From positions 550,501-614,500 of the forward strand of contig NZ_AP019782.1 in the NCBI RefSeq assembly GCF_019669985.1: a stretch of 64,000 bases of DNA, read 5' to 3'. Origin of the DNA: Methylogaea oryzae (GTDB lineage: Bacteria > Pseudomonadota > Gammaproteobacteria > Methylococcales > Methylococcaceae). The translations under genes and the position numbers were made by a program. Of this stretch, positions 43,174 to 53,974 are shown piece by piece; the first letter of the stretch is position 1, and each line of letters begins with the position of its first letter. The notes under the pieces are model-generated. The model was not told the DNA's origin. It saw only the letters and a list, made by a program, of their open reading frames with translations, and did no database searches.

Positions 43174-44571
43174 ATGAACACTGAAACAATGGTTGCATGG
43201 CGTTACTCGCAAGCCCGCGCCCTCAATGTTCGGCCGGCCCGCCAAAGCGGGTCGGTGGTGGTGATAACCGCTATCAGCCTATTTGTATTGATCGGCATGA
43301 TCGGGCTGGCGCTGGATACGAGCCATCTCCTGGTGAACAAGACCGGCTTGCAAAACGCCATGGATACCGCCGCGCTGAGCGCCGCGGCGGCAATCAATGC
43401 CGGCTATTCCTGCGACGAGGCGACGACCCAAAGTAAAGCCACGCTGAGCCGTTTTTTGGCTGAAAACGGCAATGCCGACATATCCAGCCATGTCACGCTG
43501 GACAACGTCGTCTATCAGTTCTCCGATCATTTGGGCGATTTTCAGACCTCTCCTCCCTACGATTGCCTGGACCCGCTCAATCCGCCCCGCTTCGTGCGCG
43601 TCAGTACCGAAACCAGCGCGCTCCGCCGGTTTTTTATGCAAGTGCCGCAAGATGCCCAGGTCCCTGCACCGAATAAGGCGAGCGGCCCGACTACCGCGGC
43701 TTCGGCGGTGGCCGGGCCCGAGCGTTGTCCGGCCAAGATACTGCCGGTGTTGATTTGCGACAGCTTCCGCTCCAGCCTGGTCGTAGGCCAGGAGGCTTGT
43801 ATCCGGTCGAGCAGCACCGAAACCTGCGCGAGCGGGACGACGGTGATGAACGGCAATTTCAACCTCTTGCAAACCGCCGCGTCGGCGCAAGGGGCGAAAA
43901 GCATCCAGGACTCCTTCGCCGGTTTTACTTCGGCCGCTTGTCTCAGCAGCACCGTGGGCCAGCTGAAAACCGGTGTTTCGGCCGGCCCGGTAGCCAACGG
44001 GATGAATACCTTTTTCGGCATCCCCTCGGGGCCGGGCGACCCGCTTTTCAGGGACGAGGTTACCTATCCCGTTCCCAGCGATTTCAGCTCGCGCCCGCCG
44101 GGGAACAGCACCGGAGGGCAGGCCTGGATCCTAAACAACATTTTTAACAGCGGTTGCGGCTGGCCGCCTTGCCCGCAGGATCATTTGACGTACGCGGGTT
44201 ATCAGGCGTGGCAAGTCGCCGGGCAAAAGCCGGCCGCTTATAACAATGCGAACGAGCCCGCCAATACCCCGTATTACACGGCGGGGATAGAGCCGCCGCC
44301 GCCGGCAGGAGCGACTTCCGCGGTAGTGCATAATCGCAGAAAGATTTGCGTCGCCTTTGTCCAGTGTCCGGCCGTTATGAGCGGCACCCAGGTTCCCGTA
44401 AGGGTTACCGGCATCGGCGGGTTCTTCATCACCAGGCCGGTAAAGCAGAGCGGCACGGGGAATAATATTTACGCGGAGTACCTTGGGGAAAACTGCGGCG
44501 GGTCCAATATCGGCGTGCTTCAGCCTATTCGAATGATGTTGTGGAAAGATCCTTTAAGCGGGGATTCCTAG
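43174..44571 (+). CDS. TadG-like Flp pilus assembly protein
   Basis: ATG 43174 has GAGGTG at a proper distance; 465 residues. The N-terminal region has the TadE/TadG-type helix RQSGSVVVITAISLFVLIGM followed by LALDTSHLLVNKTGLQNAMD and TAALSAAAAI, the signature of TadG-like N-terminal domains. The rest is a large secreted part with several Cys (RCPAKILPVLICDSF, EACIRSSSTETC, RRKICVAFVQC) and no von Willebrand A motif. TadG proteins are minor pilus or anchoring components. The position +5 Glu of pseudopilins is not present. Confidence 0.82.
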   Translation: MNTETMVAWRYSQARALNVRPARQSGSVVVITAISLFVLIGMIGLALDTSHLLVNKTGLQNAMDTAALSAAAAINAGYSCDEATTQSKATLSRFLAENGNADISSHVTLDNVVYQFSDHLGDFQTSPPYDCLDPLNPPRFVRVSTETSALRRFFMQVPQDAQVPAPNKASGPTTAASAVAGPERCPAKILPVLICDSFRSSLVVGQEACIRSSSTETCASGTTVMNGNFNLLQTAASAQGAKSIQDSFAGFTSAACLSSTVGQLKTGVSAGPVANGMNTFFGIPSGPGDPLFRDEVTYPVPSDFSSRPPGNSTGGQAWILNNIFNSGCGWPPCPQDHLTYAGYQAWQVAGQKPAAYNNANEPANTPYYTAGIEPPPPAGATSAVVHNRRKICVAFVQCPAVMSGTQVPVRVTGIGGFFITRPVKQSGTGNNIYAEYLGENCGGSNIGVLQPIRMMLWKDPLSGDS

Positions 44572-44607
44572 CATGTTTTCTATATGTTTCGACAGGAGTA
44601 GCGGCTA

Positions 44608-45147
44608 ATGAAAAGGCCATCGCCGCTATCGCTCGGTAAACGTGCGCGAATACCGGCCAATAGCCAACGATTGTCGCGGGGCAGCGCTTTCGTTGAGTTG
44701 GTTTTCGTGTTGCCCTTGCTGTTGTTGATCGTCGCCGGCACCGTAGAGCTTGGCCTGACTTTTATGGAATACAACACCTTGCGGAAGTCGCTGCGCGACG
44801 CCGCCCGTTATATTCAGGACCAGTGCATGTATCCGGCCGCGCCGCCATCGGCGTGCTACAACGACGCCTCGTCAACTTTGGCTATACCCGCTTCTCTGCT
44901 GCAGGAGGCGACCAATCTCGTAAGGAACGGCGTTCCTACCGGCGGCTCCCCGTTGATGACGGGGTTCGACACGGTGACCGTGACTAATCCGACTTTTATG
45001 AGCTTAATCGCGACGGATGGGGGATGGCAGGATCATTTCACGATTTCCGCTTCTTTCACCCATACGGTGCATTTCTTTTGGTATACCGGCAATGGCTTGC
45101 CCGTGTCGATCCCTATGACGGTATCCGAAACCATGAGGCTGTTATGA
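44608..45147 (+). CDS. tadE: TadE-like pseudopilin
   Basis: The 179-residue protein has a prepilin-like site after a Gly in LSRGSAFVELVFVLPLLLLI, with Glu at +5, followed by GTVELGLTFMEYNTLRKS, typical of TadE. TadE/TadF pseudopilins are processed by the TadV peptidase and help start the pilus. The gene ends in ATGA shared with the next TadE-like gene, so the two are coupled. Confidence 0.88.
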   Translation: MKRPSPLSLGKRARIPANSQRLSRGSAFVELVFVLPLLLLIVAGTVELGLTFMEYNTLRKSLRDAARYIQDQCMYPAAPPSACYNDASSTLAIPASLLQEATNLVRNGVPTGGSPLMTGFDTVTVTNPTFMSLIATDGGWQDHFTISASFTHTVHFFWYTGNGLPVSIPMTVSETMRLL

Positions 45148-45623
45148 AAAGCGGGCAGCGCGGTTCGACACTGGTGGAATTCGCATTTGCCGGATTGCTG
45201 CTTTTTATCGCCTTGTTTGCCGCGCTGGAATTCGCCCGCTGGATGTATTTATGGAACTCCATGACGGAGGCCACGCGCCGAGGCGCAAGAGTCGCGGCGG
45301 TATGCCCGATTAACGATCCGGCTATCGCGAGGGTGACGGTTTTTATAAACCCATTTTCCGGCACCGGCACTGACAGCCCATTATTCCCAGATCTGGATGT
45401 CGGTAATGTCGCTGTCGAATACCTTGGGCAAGACGGATCGGTATTGGGTGCGCCGACTTACGACAATATTAAGTTTGTTCGTGTGTCGATTCAGAACTAC
45501 AGTTTAACGTACAACATTCCTTTGATCGGCGCGGTTTCTTCGCCGCCCTTCAGCACCACCCTGGCTGCGGAGAGCTTAGGACGCGACTCGTTGGACGATA
45601 TAAACAGCCGGTCATGTTTTTGA
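45144..45623 (+). CDS. Second TadE/TadF-like pseudopilin
   Basis: ATG 45144 overlaps the preceding stop; 159 residues. It starts MKSGQRGSTLVEFAFAGLLLF, a short basic leader, Gly processing site and Glu at +5, followed by EFARWMYLWNSMTEATRRGARVAAV. It takes the place of TadF. The C-terminal part is beta-rich and ends with a Cys. Together with the upstream gene it gives the usual two-pseudopilin set. Confidence 0.88.
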   Translation: MKSGQRGSTLVEFAFAGLLLFIALFAALEFARWMYLWNSMTEATRRGARVAAVCPINDPAIARVTVFINPFSGTGTDSPLFPDLDVGNVAVEYLGQDGSVLGAPTYDNIKFVRVSIQNYSLTYNIPLIGAVSSPPFSTTLAAESLGRDSLDDINSRSCF

Positions 45624-45625
45624 TA

Positions 45626-45637
45626 CAGGCATGCCTG
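45626..45637. repeat. 12-bp perfect palindrome before tadZ
   Basis: CAGGCATGCCTG lies 2 nt after the preceding stop in an unusually A/T-rich 72-bp gap before tadZ. A protein-binding site or short terminator-like element is possible; no T-run follows directly. Confidence 0.35.
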
Positions 45638-45695
45638 ATCAATGTAATGGACTCATAATACAAACACTCAATTTAAGTGATCGTTGGATTGAAAA

Positions 45696-46883
45696 ATGGA
45701 AAACCACAACCATCAATTATTGATATCCGGTGACGGAGAAATCGGGCAGGCTGCGCTGGCCGATCATTTTCGGCGTTGTGGCGGCTATGACGTAAGAGTT
45801 TGCCCGGTATCCGAGTTGCCTCATTTGGGGCAGGACACGCTCCCCGATGTGTTGTTGCTGTTTTTGAGCCATACCGGGGCGGAGCAGGATTTAGGGGTAT
45901 TGGAGCAGCTTTCGAATTTTGCGCATGTGCCCATTTTGGTGGTAGGGCCGGGGGACAACACGCAGTTGATGCGTAAAGCCATGCGCTTTGGCGTGAAAGA
46001 TTATTTGGTGGCGCCGGCCGACGACGAAGAATGCTACAACGCGGTGCGGCACGTGCTTTTCCAGCGGCAGGCGAATTCGGCCCTCGGCGGCGCCGGGCAG
46101 TTGGTCGCGTTCATAAACGCGAAAGGCGGTTCCGGCTCGAGCTTGCTGGCATGCAACGTCGCGGATTTGATGGCAGCCACCCTCAAATTGCCCACTTGCT
46201 TGGTGGACTTGGATTTGCAGTTCGGGTCGGTGGCCACCCATTTGGATTTGACGCCGGAACGCCACCTTCTGGAGGCGATCAATATCATCGACGAGCTGGA
46301 CGCCGTGGCGATCAGGTCGTATCTCACCCGTCACCGCAGTGGGTTGGAAGTCTTGTTGACGCGTCAGGACGACGTGATTTTGCCGGGTGAGGTGGCGCCG
46401 CAGAGGCTGGCGAGGTTGTTGCGGCTTTTACGGGCGGCATTTCCCTATGTGGTGCTGGACTTACCCCGGCTGATCGATCCGTTGACGACTTTTGTCCTCG
46501 GAGAGGCCAACCACGTGGTGGTGGTAGTGCAGCAGAGCATCGCGCATGTACGCGACGCCATGCGGCTGCACCATATCATGACCGCGGACTTAGGTATTTT
46601 GCCTTCCCGGATTACCGTGGTGATTAACCGTTACGACAAGAAGGCCGACGTGTCTCTTGAGGATATCGCCAAATCCTTGCCCAATGTCGCCGTCACGACG
46701 ATTTGCAACGATTACCAACACGTGGCCAAGGCGGTGAATTTGGGCTCGCCGTTGTCGAACTACGCGCCTTCCGCGCCCATTACGCTGGAGCTGCTGGAGT
46801 TTGCCCAGCATTTGACCGGTAGGAGCGTTCCCGAGCGCCAAGGCTTTTTGTCCCGTTTATTCAAGCCGTCGGAGGCGCGATGA
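45696..46883 (+). CDS. cpaE: TadZ/CpaE pilus localisation ATPase
   Basis: The 395-residue protein has an N-terminal receiver-like domain (about 5-125) without a phospho-acceptor Asp at the expected place, then a ParA/MinD domain. The Walker A region reads [18 protein letters not shown] near 140-157: the signature Lys of the deviant motif is kept but the second Lys is Ser, a known variation in CpaE/Tad[18 protein letters not shown] is the next conserved block. TadZ places the Tad machine at a pole. It overlaps tadA by 4 nt. Confidence 0.93.
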   Translation: MENHNHQLLISGDGEIGQAALADHFRRCGGYDVRVCPVSELPHLGQDTLPDVLLLFLSHTGAEQDLGVLEQLSNFAHVPILVVGPGDNTQLMRKAMRFGVKDYLVAPADDEECYNAVRHVLFQRQANSALGGAGQLVAFINAKGGSGSSLLACNVADLMAATLKLPTCLVDLDLQFGSVATHLDLTPERHLLEAINIIDELDAVAIRSYLTRHRSGLEVLLTRQDDVILPGEVAPQRLARLLRLLRAAFPYVVLDLPRLIDPLTTFVLGEANHVVVVVQQSIAHVRDAMRLHHIMTADLGILPSRITVVINRYDKKADVSLEDIAKSLPNVAVTTICNDYQHVAKAVNLGSPLSNYAPSAPITLELLEFAQHLTGRSVPERQGFLSRLFKPSEAR

Positions 46884-48304
46884 ATTTAAAAGATCGTTTG
46901 AAGTCTTTTTCCGTTGCGGATGAAGGCATCGAAGTCGGCCATACGGGAGGCGACGACCCGTTGGGCGAAGGGGTGGGGGAACCGGCCCCTCGCTCGCTCG
47001 CCGTTCCGCCGTTGGCGATAGCCCTTTGCACCGAGCGCGAGTCGGAATACGGCGAAAAGCTGTATCAGGACTTATTGCGTATTTTGGACTTGTCGTTGTT
47101 GGCGAGCATGGAGGCGGTCGAAGCGAGGCGGCAAATCACGGATGTGTGTTATCGCCTGATGGATCAGCAGACTTGTCCGTTGAGCGCGCAGTCCCGCGAC
47201 CGAGTGGTGAAGTCCATTCTCGACGAAATTCTGGGGTTGGGGCCTATCGAGCCGCTGCTGCACGAGCCCACGGTGTCGGATATTTTGGTTAACGGCTCCA
47301 AGTCGGTTTATGTCGAGCGCTTCGGCAAGCTGGAGGCCACGCCGATACATTTTCGCAACGATGCCCATTTGTTGAAAATTATCGACCGCATTGTTAGCGG
47401 GGTGGGGCGCCGTATCGACGAGTCGTCGCCCATGGTCGACGCCCGCTTGAAAGACGGCTCTCGCGTCAACGCCATTATCCAGCCTCTCGCCCTGGACGGT
47501 CCGGTGCTTTCCATCCGGCGTTTCTCGGTGGATCGCATGGAAATGAAGGATCTGGTGGCGCTCCACACGTTGGATCAGTCCATGAGCGACGTGCTCAAGG
47601 CGGTGGTCAGATCGCGGCTGAACGTGCTGATTTCAGGCGGCACCGGGTCGGGCAAGACCACCATGCTCAATGCCCTGTCCAACTTCATCCCTCGAGAAGA
47701 GCGCATCGTCACCATCGAGGACTCGGCCGAATTGCAAATGCAGCAGGAGCACGTCGTCCGCTTGGAAACGCGTCCGCCCAACATCGAGGGGCGCGGCGAG
47801 GTGACGCAGCGCGATTTGGTGCGCAACAGCCTGCGTATGCGCCCTGACCGTATTGTGGTGGGCGAGGTGCGCGGCGAGGAAGCGTTCGACATGTTGCAGG
47901 CGATGAATACCGGCCACGACGGTTCTTTGACCACCGTTCACGCCAACTCCGCGCGGGACGCTTTGGCCCGTATAGAAAACATGGTGTCCATGTCGGGGTT
48001 CGAGTTGCCGGTCAAGGCGGTGCGCACGCAGATCGCTTCGGCGATCAATGTGATTTTGCAGTTGGAGCGCATGGAGGACGGCCGGCGCCGGGTGGTGAGC
48101 ATTCAAGAAATCAGCGGCATGGAGGGAGAGATCATCACGTTGGCGGAGGTGTTCAAATTCGAGCGCCAAGGCGTGGACGCCCAGGGCAACGTCATGGGCG
48201 CGTATGCCGCGACCGGGATCGTGCCTAAATTTTTGGATCGCATCCGAAAGCGCGGCATCGATTTGGACATGCACGTGTTCATGCCGACTTCGAAAATCGT
48301 TTAA
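46880..48304 (+). CDS. cpaF: TadA/CpaF pilus assembly ATPase
   Basis: The 474-residue secretion ATPase has the CpaF N-terminal domain, then Walker [17 protein letters not shown] near residue 252, the Asp box [11 protein letters not shown], Walker [20 protein letters not shown] and the His box [14 protein letters not shown]. It hydrolyses ATP in the cytoplasm to power Flp pilus extension, and probably retraction. Confidence 0.96.
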   Translation: MNLKDRLKSFSVADEGIEVGHTGGDDPLGEGVGEPAPRSLAVPPLAIALCTERESEYGEKLYQDLLRILDLSLLASMEAVEARRQITDVCYRLMDQQTCPLSAQSRDRVVKSILDEILGLGPIEPLLHEPTVSDILVNGSKSVYVERFGKLEATPIHFRNDAHLLKIIDRIVSGVGRRIDESSPMVDARLKDGSRVNAIIQPLALDGPVLSIRRFSVDRMEMKDLVALHTLDQSMSDVLKAVVRSRLNVLISGGTGSGKTTMLNALSNFIPREERIVTIEDSAELQMQQEHVVRLETRPPNIEGRGEVTQRDLVRNSLRMRPDRIVVGEVRGEEAFDMLQAMNTGHDGSLTTVHANSARDALARIENMVSMSGFELPVKAVRTQIASAINVILQLERMEDGRRRVVSIQEISGMEGEIITLAEVFKFERQGVDAQGNVMGAYAATGIVPKFLDRIRKRGIDLDMHVFMPTSKIV

Positions 48305-48319
48305 GTTGCAGGGGGACGG

Positions 48320-49297
48320 ATGGACCAGAATACCTTAGTCATTTTTCTGTTGATGGTATTCGGCACGGTACTGTTGTTGTCGCAAATCATCATTATTCCC
48401 ACCTTTGGCAGCAGCGCGCAGGAGAGCAGGCGGCTACGCCAGCGTTTGCTGGAAATCGACAATCAAAATCGCGAAGCGGCGGTTACGTCCCTCGTGCGGG
48501 AAGAGCAGCTGCGGCGCATGGGCCCTTTCGAGCGGCGGTTGAATTCGATGCCCATGATGAGGCCGTTGCAACGGTTGCTGGACCAAACCGGGCGGCGCAC
48601 GCCCGCCTATCGGGTGGTGTTGTTGATGATGGCGCTGGCTTCGGTGGCCGCTTTGGGGGCGTGGTTGTTTGCCCCGGCTTTCTGGGTCGTGTTGTTGGTG
48701 GCTGCGATCGCCGGCTTTTTGCCGCTGATGAAGCTCCGCCAGGAGAGAAATAAGCGGTTGGAGCAATTCGAGGAGCAGCTGCCCGATGCCCTGGATTTTA
48801 TGGTGCGCGCCCTCAGGGCCGGAACGCCTTTCAGCGCGGCTATGTCGTATGTGTCGGCGGAAATGGGCGGACCGGTGGCGGAGGAGTTTGGATTGACCTT
48901 CGATGAGATCAACTACGGGCGAGATGTGCCGCAGGCGTTCAATCTATTGATGTTGCGCGTGCCCAGCTTGAGCCTTATGGCTATGACCACGTCCATCAGC
49001 ATCCAAAGGGAAACCGGGGGTAATTTGGCCGAGGTGCTCGAGAAAATCAGCCAGCTTTTGCGCGGGCGTTTTCGTTTTCAACGGCAGATCCGTACTTTGA
49101 CCGCCGAGGGGCGCTTGTCGGCCTGGGTGTTGGGATTGATTCCGGTGATTCTGTTTGGCGCGATGGGGATGCTGCAACCGGAGGTATACGGAAAGTTTTT
49201 CCAAACCGAGACGGGCGTTTTTTTGGCGGAGCTGGGGATCGGCTTGATGGTGGTCGGCATGCTCTGGATCGGCCGTTTGATCAATATCGAGGTGTAG
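48320..49297 (+). CDS. tadB: TadB inner-membrane platform protein
   Basis: The 325-residue protein has an N-terminal helix (about 5-28), a central pair of helices near 90-135, and a C-terminal T2SSF domain with EEQLPDALDFMVRALRAGTPF near 150 and RETGGNLAEVLEKIS near 235, ending with more helices. It begins 15 nt after tadA and pairs with TadC. Confidence 0.94.
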   Translation: MDQNTLVIFLLMVFGTVLLLSQIIIIPTFGSSAQESRRLRQRLLEIDNQNREAAVTSLVREEQLRRMGPFERRLNSMPMMRPLQRLLDQTGRRTPAYRVVLLMMALASVAALGAWLFAPAFWVVLLVAAIAGFLPLMKLRQERNKRLEQFEEQLPDALDFMVRALRAGTPFSAAMSYVSAEMGGPVAEEFGLTFDEINYGRDVPQAFNLLMLRVPSLSLMAMTTSISIQRETGGNLAEVLEKISQLLRGRFRFQRQIRTLTAEGRLSAWVLGLIPVILFGAMGMLQPEVYGKFFQTETGVFLAELGIGLMVVGMLWIGRLINIEV

Positions 49298-49300
49298 TTT

Positions 49301-50257
49301 ATGGATACGACCTCGCGGTTTGCCATGACGCTGTTCGACTTGTCTTTGGCGCAACTGGCAATCATCGTGTTTGCGGCGCTTTCGGTCTTTTGCCTGGGGT
49401 TGGCGGTGCTCTTTTGGTGGGGTTACCGGTTCGACCCGGTGCGGAGGCGCTTGCAGGGGGTCGCCGGCAAAACGACCGTCGCGACTCCCCGGGAATGGCT
49501 TTTTTTGAGCGAGCTGGATCGGTTGGGTATGCTGGTCTCGCCGAAGGAAGAAGGCAAAGCCGACAAAATGCGGCTTCGTCTACAGCAGGCGGGGTTTAGA
49601 AGACAGGCGGCCGTTCCGTATTATTACGCCATACGTTTTCTTGGGCTGATCGCGCTGCCTTTGGCCGTCTTCATGGTGGGAAGCGTGTTGTCCCTGCAGC
49701 TCGGCGCGACGGTGATGCTGACGATTTTTGCCGTGGCCGCCGGGTTTGTCGCCCCCAGCTTTTTTTTGGATTGGTGTATTCGCAGCCGTCAGTATGAGTT
49801 GAGAGCCAGTTTGCCTGACGTGCTGGATTTGCTGGTGGTATGCACGGAGGCCGGGTTGGGACTCGAGTCCGCCTTGCAAAGGGTGTCGAGGGAAATGTTG
49901 ATAAGCCACCCGATGCTTGCGGCGGAGCTGGTGCAAGTGAATGCTGAAATGCTGGCGGGGGTGGATAAGGTGGTCGCTTTGCGCAACCTGGCTACCCGGA
50001 CCGGGATGGAGGATATCCGCGGGCTCGTGAGCCTGCTGACGCAAAGCATGCGCTTCGGTACCAGCATTGCGGACTCGCTCCGGATTTACGCCGGGGAGTT
50101 CCGCGATAAGCGAATGCAGGCGGCCCAGGAGCTGGCGGCCAAGTTGCCGATAAAAATGATTTTCCCTTTAGCCATGTGTTTTTTGCCGGGATTTTTTATC
50201 GTCGCCTTGGGGCCGTCCCTTGTCGGGTTGAAAAACATGCTGTTGTCGCTGCACTAA
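49301..50257 (+). CDS. tadC: TadC inner-membrane platform protein
   Basis: The 318-residue T2SSF-domain protein contains LPDVLDLLVVCTEAGLGLESAL near residue 170 and SMRFGTSIADSLRIYAGEFRD near 248, with helices at both ends and a middle hydrophobic pair. It starts 3 nt after tadB and forms the other half of the assembly platform. Confidence 0.94.
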   Translation: MDTTSRFAMTLFDLSLAQLAIIVFAALSVFCLGLAVLFWWGYRFDPVRRRLQGVAGKTTVATPREWLFLSELDRLGMLVSPKEEGKADKMRLRLQQAGFRRQAAVPYYYAIRFLGLIALPLAVFMVGSVLSLQLGATVMLTIFAVAAGFVAPSFFLDWCIRSRQYELRASLPDVLDLLVVCTEAGLGLESALQRVSREMLISHPMLAAELVQVNAEMLAGVDKVVALRNLATRTGMEDIRGLVSLLTQSMRFGTSIADSLRIYAGEFRDKRMQAAQELAAKLPIKMIFPLAMCFLPGFFIVALGPSLVGLKNMLLSLH

Positions 50258-50287
50258 GGTGGCCGCCGCATTAAGAACGCGGTTGCC

Positions 50288-51235
50288 ATGGGCCTGTCTG
50301 GGATAAAGTCGTTTATGGGTTACTTAAAAATATTGTTTTTTGGTGGAAGCGCCTTATTGCTGGCGGCTTGCGCGCCGACGACCCAGATCGCTCAGCCGGA
50401 CTTGCGGCCTTACGACAAGGTTTTAGCGCCGTTTTTGCAGGTCTTGGAGTCGCGGCAGCCGGAGGAGGCCGGTTCGCTGACGCTGGACGAGTGGATCAAA
50501 CGGGGGGACGAGCTGCGCGCGAAAGGCGACAAGGACGAGGCGATGTTGGCCTATCTGCAAAGTTATAAGCTGTCGCCGAACAATATCCCGGTGTTGCTGC
50601 GCTTGGGGCGTTTGCATCGCGATAGGCACGAGCTGGAGTTGGCGGAACTCGCTTTGCGGTCGATCTTGGATTTGGAGCAGAGCAGCGCCGAAGCCCGGGC
50701 GGATCTTGGCTTGGTTAAGCTGGATCAGCGAGATCGCGTCGCCGCCGAGCAGTTGTTGGAGGAGGCATTGCGGCTCGACTCGGCGCGCTGGGAAGCGCAT
50801 GATGCCCTGGGCGTGCTGGCCGATTTGCGCGGAGATCACGGCGGGGCCGTGGCCCACTACGAGGCGGCGCTGAAAGTGCACGTGTCGCCCATGGTGCTCA
50901 ACAACCTGGGGTATTCTTATTACTTGGCGGGAGACTTGGAGCAGGCGCGAGCGCGGTTCCAGCAGGCCTTGAGCGCCGATCCGTCTTTTCAGCGCGCCCA
51001 GTACAATTTGGCCTTGGTTACCGCCAAGCTGGGGAGCTACCAGGAGGCCGTTGCCCTGTTCGGCAAGCTCATGGAGCCCGATGCGGCCTACAACAACGTG
51101 GGTTACCTGTGCATGATGGAAGGCAAGTACGACGAGGCGGAAGCGTTTTTTCGCAAGGCCATCGAAATTTCGCCGAAGTACAATGTGATCGCTAACGAGA
51201 ATTTGAAGGCGCTACAGCGCATGAGGAGTAACTAA
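50288..51235 (+). CDS. tadD: TadD-like TPR lipoprotein
   Basis: The 315-residue protein has a lipoprotein signal with lipobox LLAAC (Cys28 from ATG 50288; an internal ATG at 50315 gives a shorter signal and is equally possible). At least five TPR-like repeats follow from about residue 75, for example [20 protein letters not shown]. TadD proteins assist assembly or stability of the outer-membrane secretin. It closes the Tad locus; the next gene is purT. Confidence 0.88.
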   Translation: MGLSGIKSFMGYLKILFFGGSALLLAACAPTTQIAQPDLRPYDKVLAPFLQVLESRQPEEAGSLTLDEWIKRGDELRAKGDKDEAMLAYLQSYKLSPNNIPVLLRLGRLHRDRHELELAELALRSILDLEQSSAEARADLGLVKLDQRDRVAAEQLLEEALRLDSARWEAHDALGVLADLRGDHGGAVAHYEAALKVHVSPMVLNNLGYSYYLAGDLEQARARFQQALSADPSFQRAQYNLALVTAKLGSYQEAVALFGKLMEPDAAYNNVGYLCMMEGKYDEAEAFFRKAIEISPKYNVIANENLKALQRMRSN

Positions 51236-51239
51236 CGCA

Positions 51240-52454
51240 GTGTCGCAGTTCACCATGATAGGGACCCCTCTCGCTGCCGGGGCTACGCGGGTTTTGTTGT
51301 TGGGGGGCGGGGAGCTCGGCAAGGAAGTCGCCCTTTGTCTACAGCGTTACGGCGTGGAGGTGGTGGCGGTCGATCGGTACGCCAATGCGCCGGCTCACCA
51401 GGTGGCTCATCGCGGCCACGTTATCGATATGACCGACGGCGCGGCGTTGCGCGAGTTGGTGTTGCGGGAGCGGCCCCATTTCATCGTGCCCGAGTTGGAG
51501 GCCATCGCCACCGACGCGCTGGAGAGCATCGAAGCCGAGGGTCTGGCTGAAGTGGTGCCTACCGCGCGAGCGGTGCGTCTTACCATGAACCGGGAGGGTA
51601 TTCGTCGTCTGGCTGCCGAAGAACTGGGGTTGCCCACGTCGCGTTACGCTTTTGCCGGGTCGCTGGAAGAGTTGGCGGCGGCGGTGGCGGCCGGGATCGG
51701 CTATCCGTGCTTCGTGAAGCCGGTCATGTCTTCCTCGGGTAAGGGGCAGTCCATGCTCAAGGGGCCGGACGATTTGCCCGCGGCTTGGGAACACGCCCGC
51801 AGCGGCGGTCGGGTCGACCAGGGTCGGGTGATTGTGGAAGCCAAGATCGAATTCGATTTCGAGATCACTTTGCTGACGGTGCGGGCGTCGGACGGCGAAG
51901 GCGGCGTTGGAACCTATTTCTGCGAGCCGGTGGGCCATCTCCAAAAAGACGGGGATTATGTGGAAAGTTGGCAGCCCCAGCCCATGAGCGCTGTGGCTTT
52001 GCAACGGGCTCAGGCCATTGCCGAGGCGGTGACCGCCGCTTTGGGGGGGCGTGGCGTCTTCGGCGTGGAGCTGTTCGTGCGCGGCGACGACGTGTGGTTC
52101 AGCGAAGTGAGTCCGCGACCCCATGATACCGGCATGGTGACCATGGTCAGCCAGCGCCAGAGCGAATTCGAATTGCATGCCCGCGCCATATTGGGCTTGC
52201 CGGTATGTTCTCGGTTGCTGGCGCCAGGTGCCAGCGCGGTGATTTATGGGCAAGTCGAGGGCGAGGGCGTCGCTTTTGCCGGATTGGATCGGGCTTTGCT
52301 GGTGCCCGACAGCGAGGTGAGGCTGTTCGGTAAGCCGGAATCGTTTCCCAAGCGGCGCATGGGCGTGGCGCTGGCATCGGCCGATGGCGTGGACGAGGCT
52401 AGACGGCGGGCGCGAGAGGCTGCGGCTAGGGTGCGGCCGATGGTGGCGGGGTAG
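51240..52454 (+). CDS. purT: Formate-dependent phosphoribosylglycinamide formyltransferase
   Basis: The 404-residue ATP-grasp enzyme starts at GTG, 4 nt after the tadD stop. It has [51 protein letters not shown] and [17 protein letters not shown] regions of PurT. It forms formylglycinamide ribotide from formate and ATP in purine synthesis, replacing the folate-dependent PurN step. Despite its closeness to the Tad locus it has no pilus role. Confidence 0.96.
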   Translation: MSQFTMIGTPLAAGATRVLLLGGGELGKEVALCLQRYGVEVVAVDRYANAPAHQVAHRGHVIDMTDGAALRELVLRERPHFIVPELEAIATDALESIEAEGLAEVVPTARAVRLTMNREGIRRLAAEELGLPTSRYAFAGSLEELAAAVAAGIGYPCFVKPVMSSSGKGQSMLKGPDDLPAAWEHARSGGRVDQGRVIVEAKIEFDFEITLLTVRASDGEGGVGTYFCEPVGHLQKDGDYVESWQPQPMSAVALQRAQAIAEAVTAALGGRGVFGVELFVRGDDVWFSEVSPRPHDTGMVTMVSQRQSEFELHARAILGLPVCSRLLAPGASAVIYGQVEGEGVAFAGLDRALLVPDSEVRLFGKPESFPKRRMGVALASADGVDEARRRAREAAARVRPMVAG

Positions 52455-52525
52455 CGGTTGTCGGCGGCAGGCTGGTGCGATAACGGCGTAAGACGTCGCC
52501 GTGGACCCGGTTGATGGGGGGCGAA

Positions 52526-53107
52526 ATGCGTTCGTGCCGTAAATATCCGCTGGCGCTGGCGGCTTTGCTGGCGGCGGTTTCGTCGGCGCGGGCCGACGTT
52601 TATAAGTTTACCGATCGCAGCAGCGGCCACGTGTACTACACGGACCGGCCCAGTCATTCCGGCTATCGGTTGCTGATAAAGACCTTTTCCGGCGTTACCG
52701 TGACCTACCGCGAGCTGGAAAAAAACCGTCGTTTGTATGCCCCGGTGATCGATGCCGTGGCCTCCAAATACGGCCTTGATCCGGCATTGCTGCACGCGGT
52801 GATCCGCGCCGAGTCGGGGTACAATTCCAGAGCGGTTTCCCCCAAGGGCGCGGTCGGCTTGATGCAGTTGATGCCGGATACGGCATCCCGCTATGGCGTC
52901 AGCGATCGTCACGATCCCAACGCCAATATCGAAGGCGGCGCGCGCTATCTGCGCGACTTGATCGGCATGTTCGGGGCAAACCTCAAGCTGGTTGTGGCCG
53001 CCTACAACGCCGGCGAGAACGCCGTCATTCGCCATGGCAACCAGATCCCCCCTTATCCGGAGACTCAGGAGTATGTTTCGCGGGTGTTAGGCCAGTATTA
53101 CCGATAA
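52526..53107 (+). CDS. Lytic transglycosylase with N-terminal DUF4124-like region
   Basis: ATG 52526 (MRSCRKYPL) is chosen because GGGGGGCG lies just before it; 193 residues. A signal peptide (about 1-23, ending SARAD) is followed by a short DUF4124-like stretch DVYKFTDRSSGHVYYTDRP. The SLT domain has the catalytic Glu in IRAESGYNSRAVSPKGAVGLMQ, then MPDTASRYGV and VAAYNAGENAV. It cleaves peptidoglycan in the periplasm. Confidence 0.93.
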   Translation: MRSCRKYPLALAALLAAVSSARADVYKFTDRSSGHVYYTDRPSHSGYRLLIKTFSGVTVTYRELEKNRRLYAPVIDAVASKYGLDPALLHAVIRAESGYNSRAVSPKGAVGLMQLMPDTASRYGVSDRHDPNANIEGGARYLRDLIGMFGANLKLVVAAYNAGENAVIRHGNQIPPYPETQEYVSRVLGQYYR

Positions 53108-53113
53108 GCGCTC

Positions 53114-53968
53114 ATGGTGAGTCCCAGTCCGCAGAGCTTGGTGCGAGGCTCCCCCCATCTGGTGTCTTTGCCGGATGTTTTTCTGCGCATCAACGGCATG
53201 ATCAACGACCAGAATGCTTCGCTGCAGGATGTCGGCGAAGTGGTGGCGCTGGACGCCGGGCTTGCGGCCCGTTTGCTGAAAGTGGTCAACAGCCCCATCT
53301 ATGGGCACCCGTCCCGCATCAGCACCATTTCCCGGGCCATCGCCGTCGTTGGCTTGAACGACTTCCATCATTTGCTGTTGAGCACCTGCGCGGCGGACAT
53401 GTTCAAGCGCATTCCGTCCTCGCTGGTGAATACCACGGATTTTTGGGTGCACAGCGTTTATTGCGCGGTGATTGCGAGGCAATTCGCCAAGCTGAGCGGT
53501 GTTTTGCATATCGAGCGATTCTTTGTCGGGGGCTTGCTGCATCAAATGGGGGCGCTGCTGATATACGACCGCATGCCGGACGAGTCGCGCGAGATGTTGT
53601 TGCAGGCCGAGGGCCGGTTTTGGCAGGTTTTCGACGCGGAGCGGGCCCGCTGGGGATTCACCTACGCCGATGTCGGTGGCGAACTCGCGCGCCAATGGCG
53701 TTTGCCGGAAAATTTGTGCGCCATGATCGGCTGCCATATCGAGCCGGAGAAGGCCGGCGAGTATCGCTTCGACGCCACTTTGCTGCATTTGGCCTATCGG
53801 CTGAAAAATTATATTTTCCAGGGCGATGCGACCGCCGCGGAAATCGTGGCGGACATACTCGCGCGGGGCGCCGGCGTGGTGGAGATCGACGAGGGCGATG
53901 TGTTGTCGGTCTTGGCCGCCGTGCCCGAACAAGCCGAGGAGGCGCTGTCGCTGTTGGAAGGGCCGTGA
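53114..53968 (+). CDS. HDOD domain protein
   Basis: The 284-residue protein has a complete HDOD domain (about 12-215) with LPDVFLRINGMINDQNASLQ, LAARLLKVVNSPIYG and ISTISRAIAVVGLNDFHHLL. The catalytic HD residues of the related phosphodiesterases are absent, as in the family. HDOD proteins act in signal transduction, sometimes in c-di-GMP or motility circuits. It follows the transglycosylase after 6 nt. Confidence 0.9.
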   Translation: MVSPSPQSLVRGSPHLVSLPDVFLRINGMINDQNASLQDVGEVVALDAGLAARLLKVVNSPIYGHPSRISTISRAIAVVGLNDFHHLLLSTCAADMFKRIPSSLVNTTDFWVHSVYCAVIARQFAKLSGVLHIERFFVGGLLHQMGALLIYDRMPDESREMLLQAEGRFWQVFDAERARWGFTYADVGGELARQWRLPENLCAMIGCHIEPEKAGEYRFDATLLHLAYRLKNYIFQGDATAAEIVADILARGAGVVEIDEGDVLSVLAAVPEQAEEALSLLEGP

Positions 53969-53974
53969 GCGCGG

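Noticed and set aside
51240-52454. purT as part of the Tad locus because it starts 4 nt after tadD
   Set aside because: The protein is a standard purine-synthesis enzyme; close packing alone does not show a pilus role.
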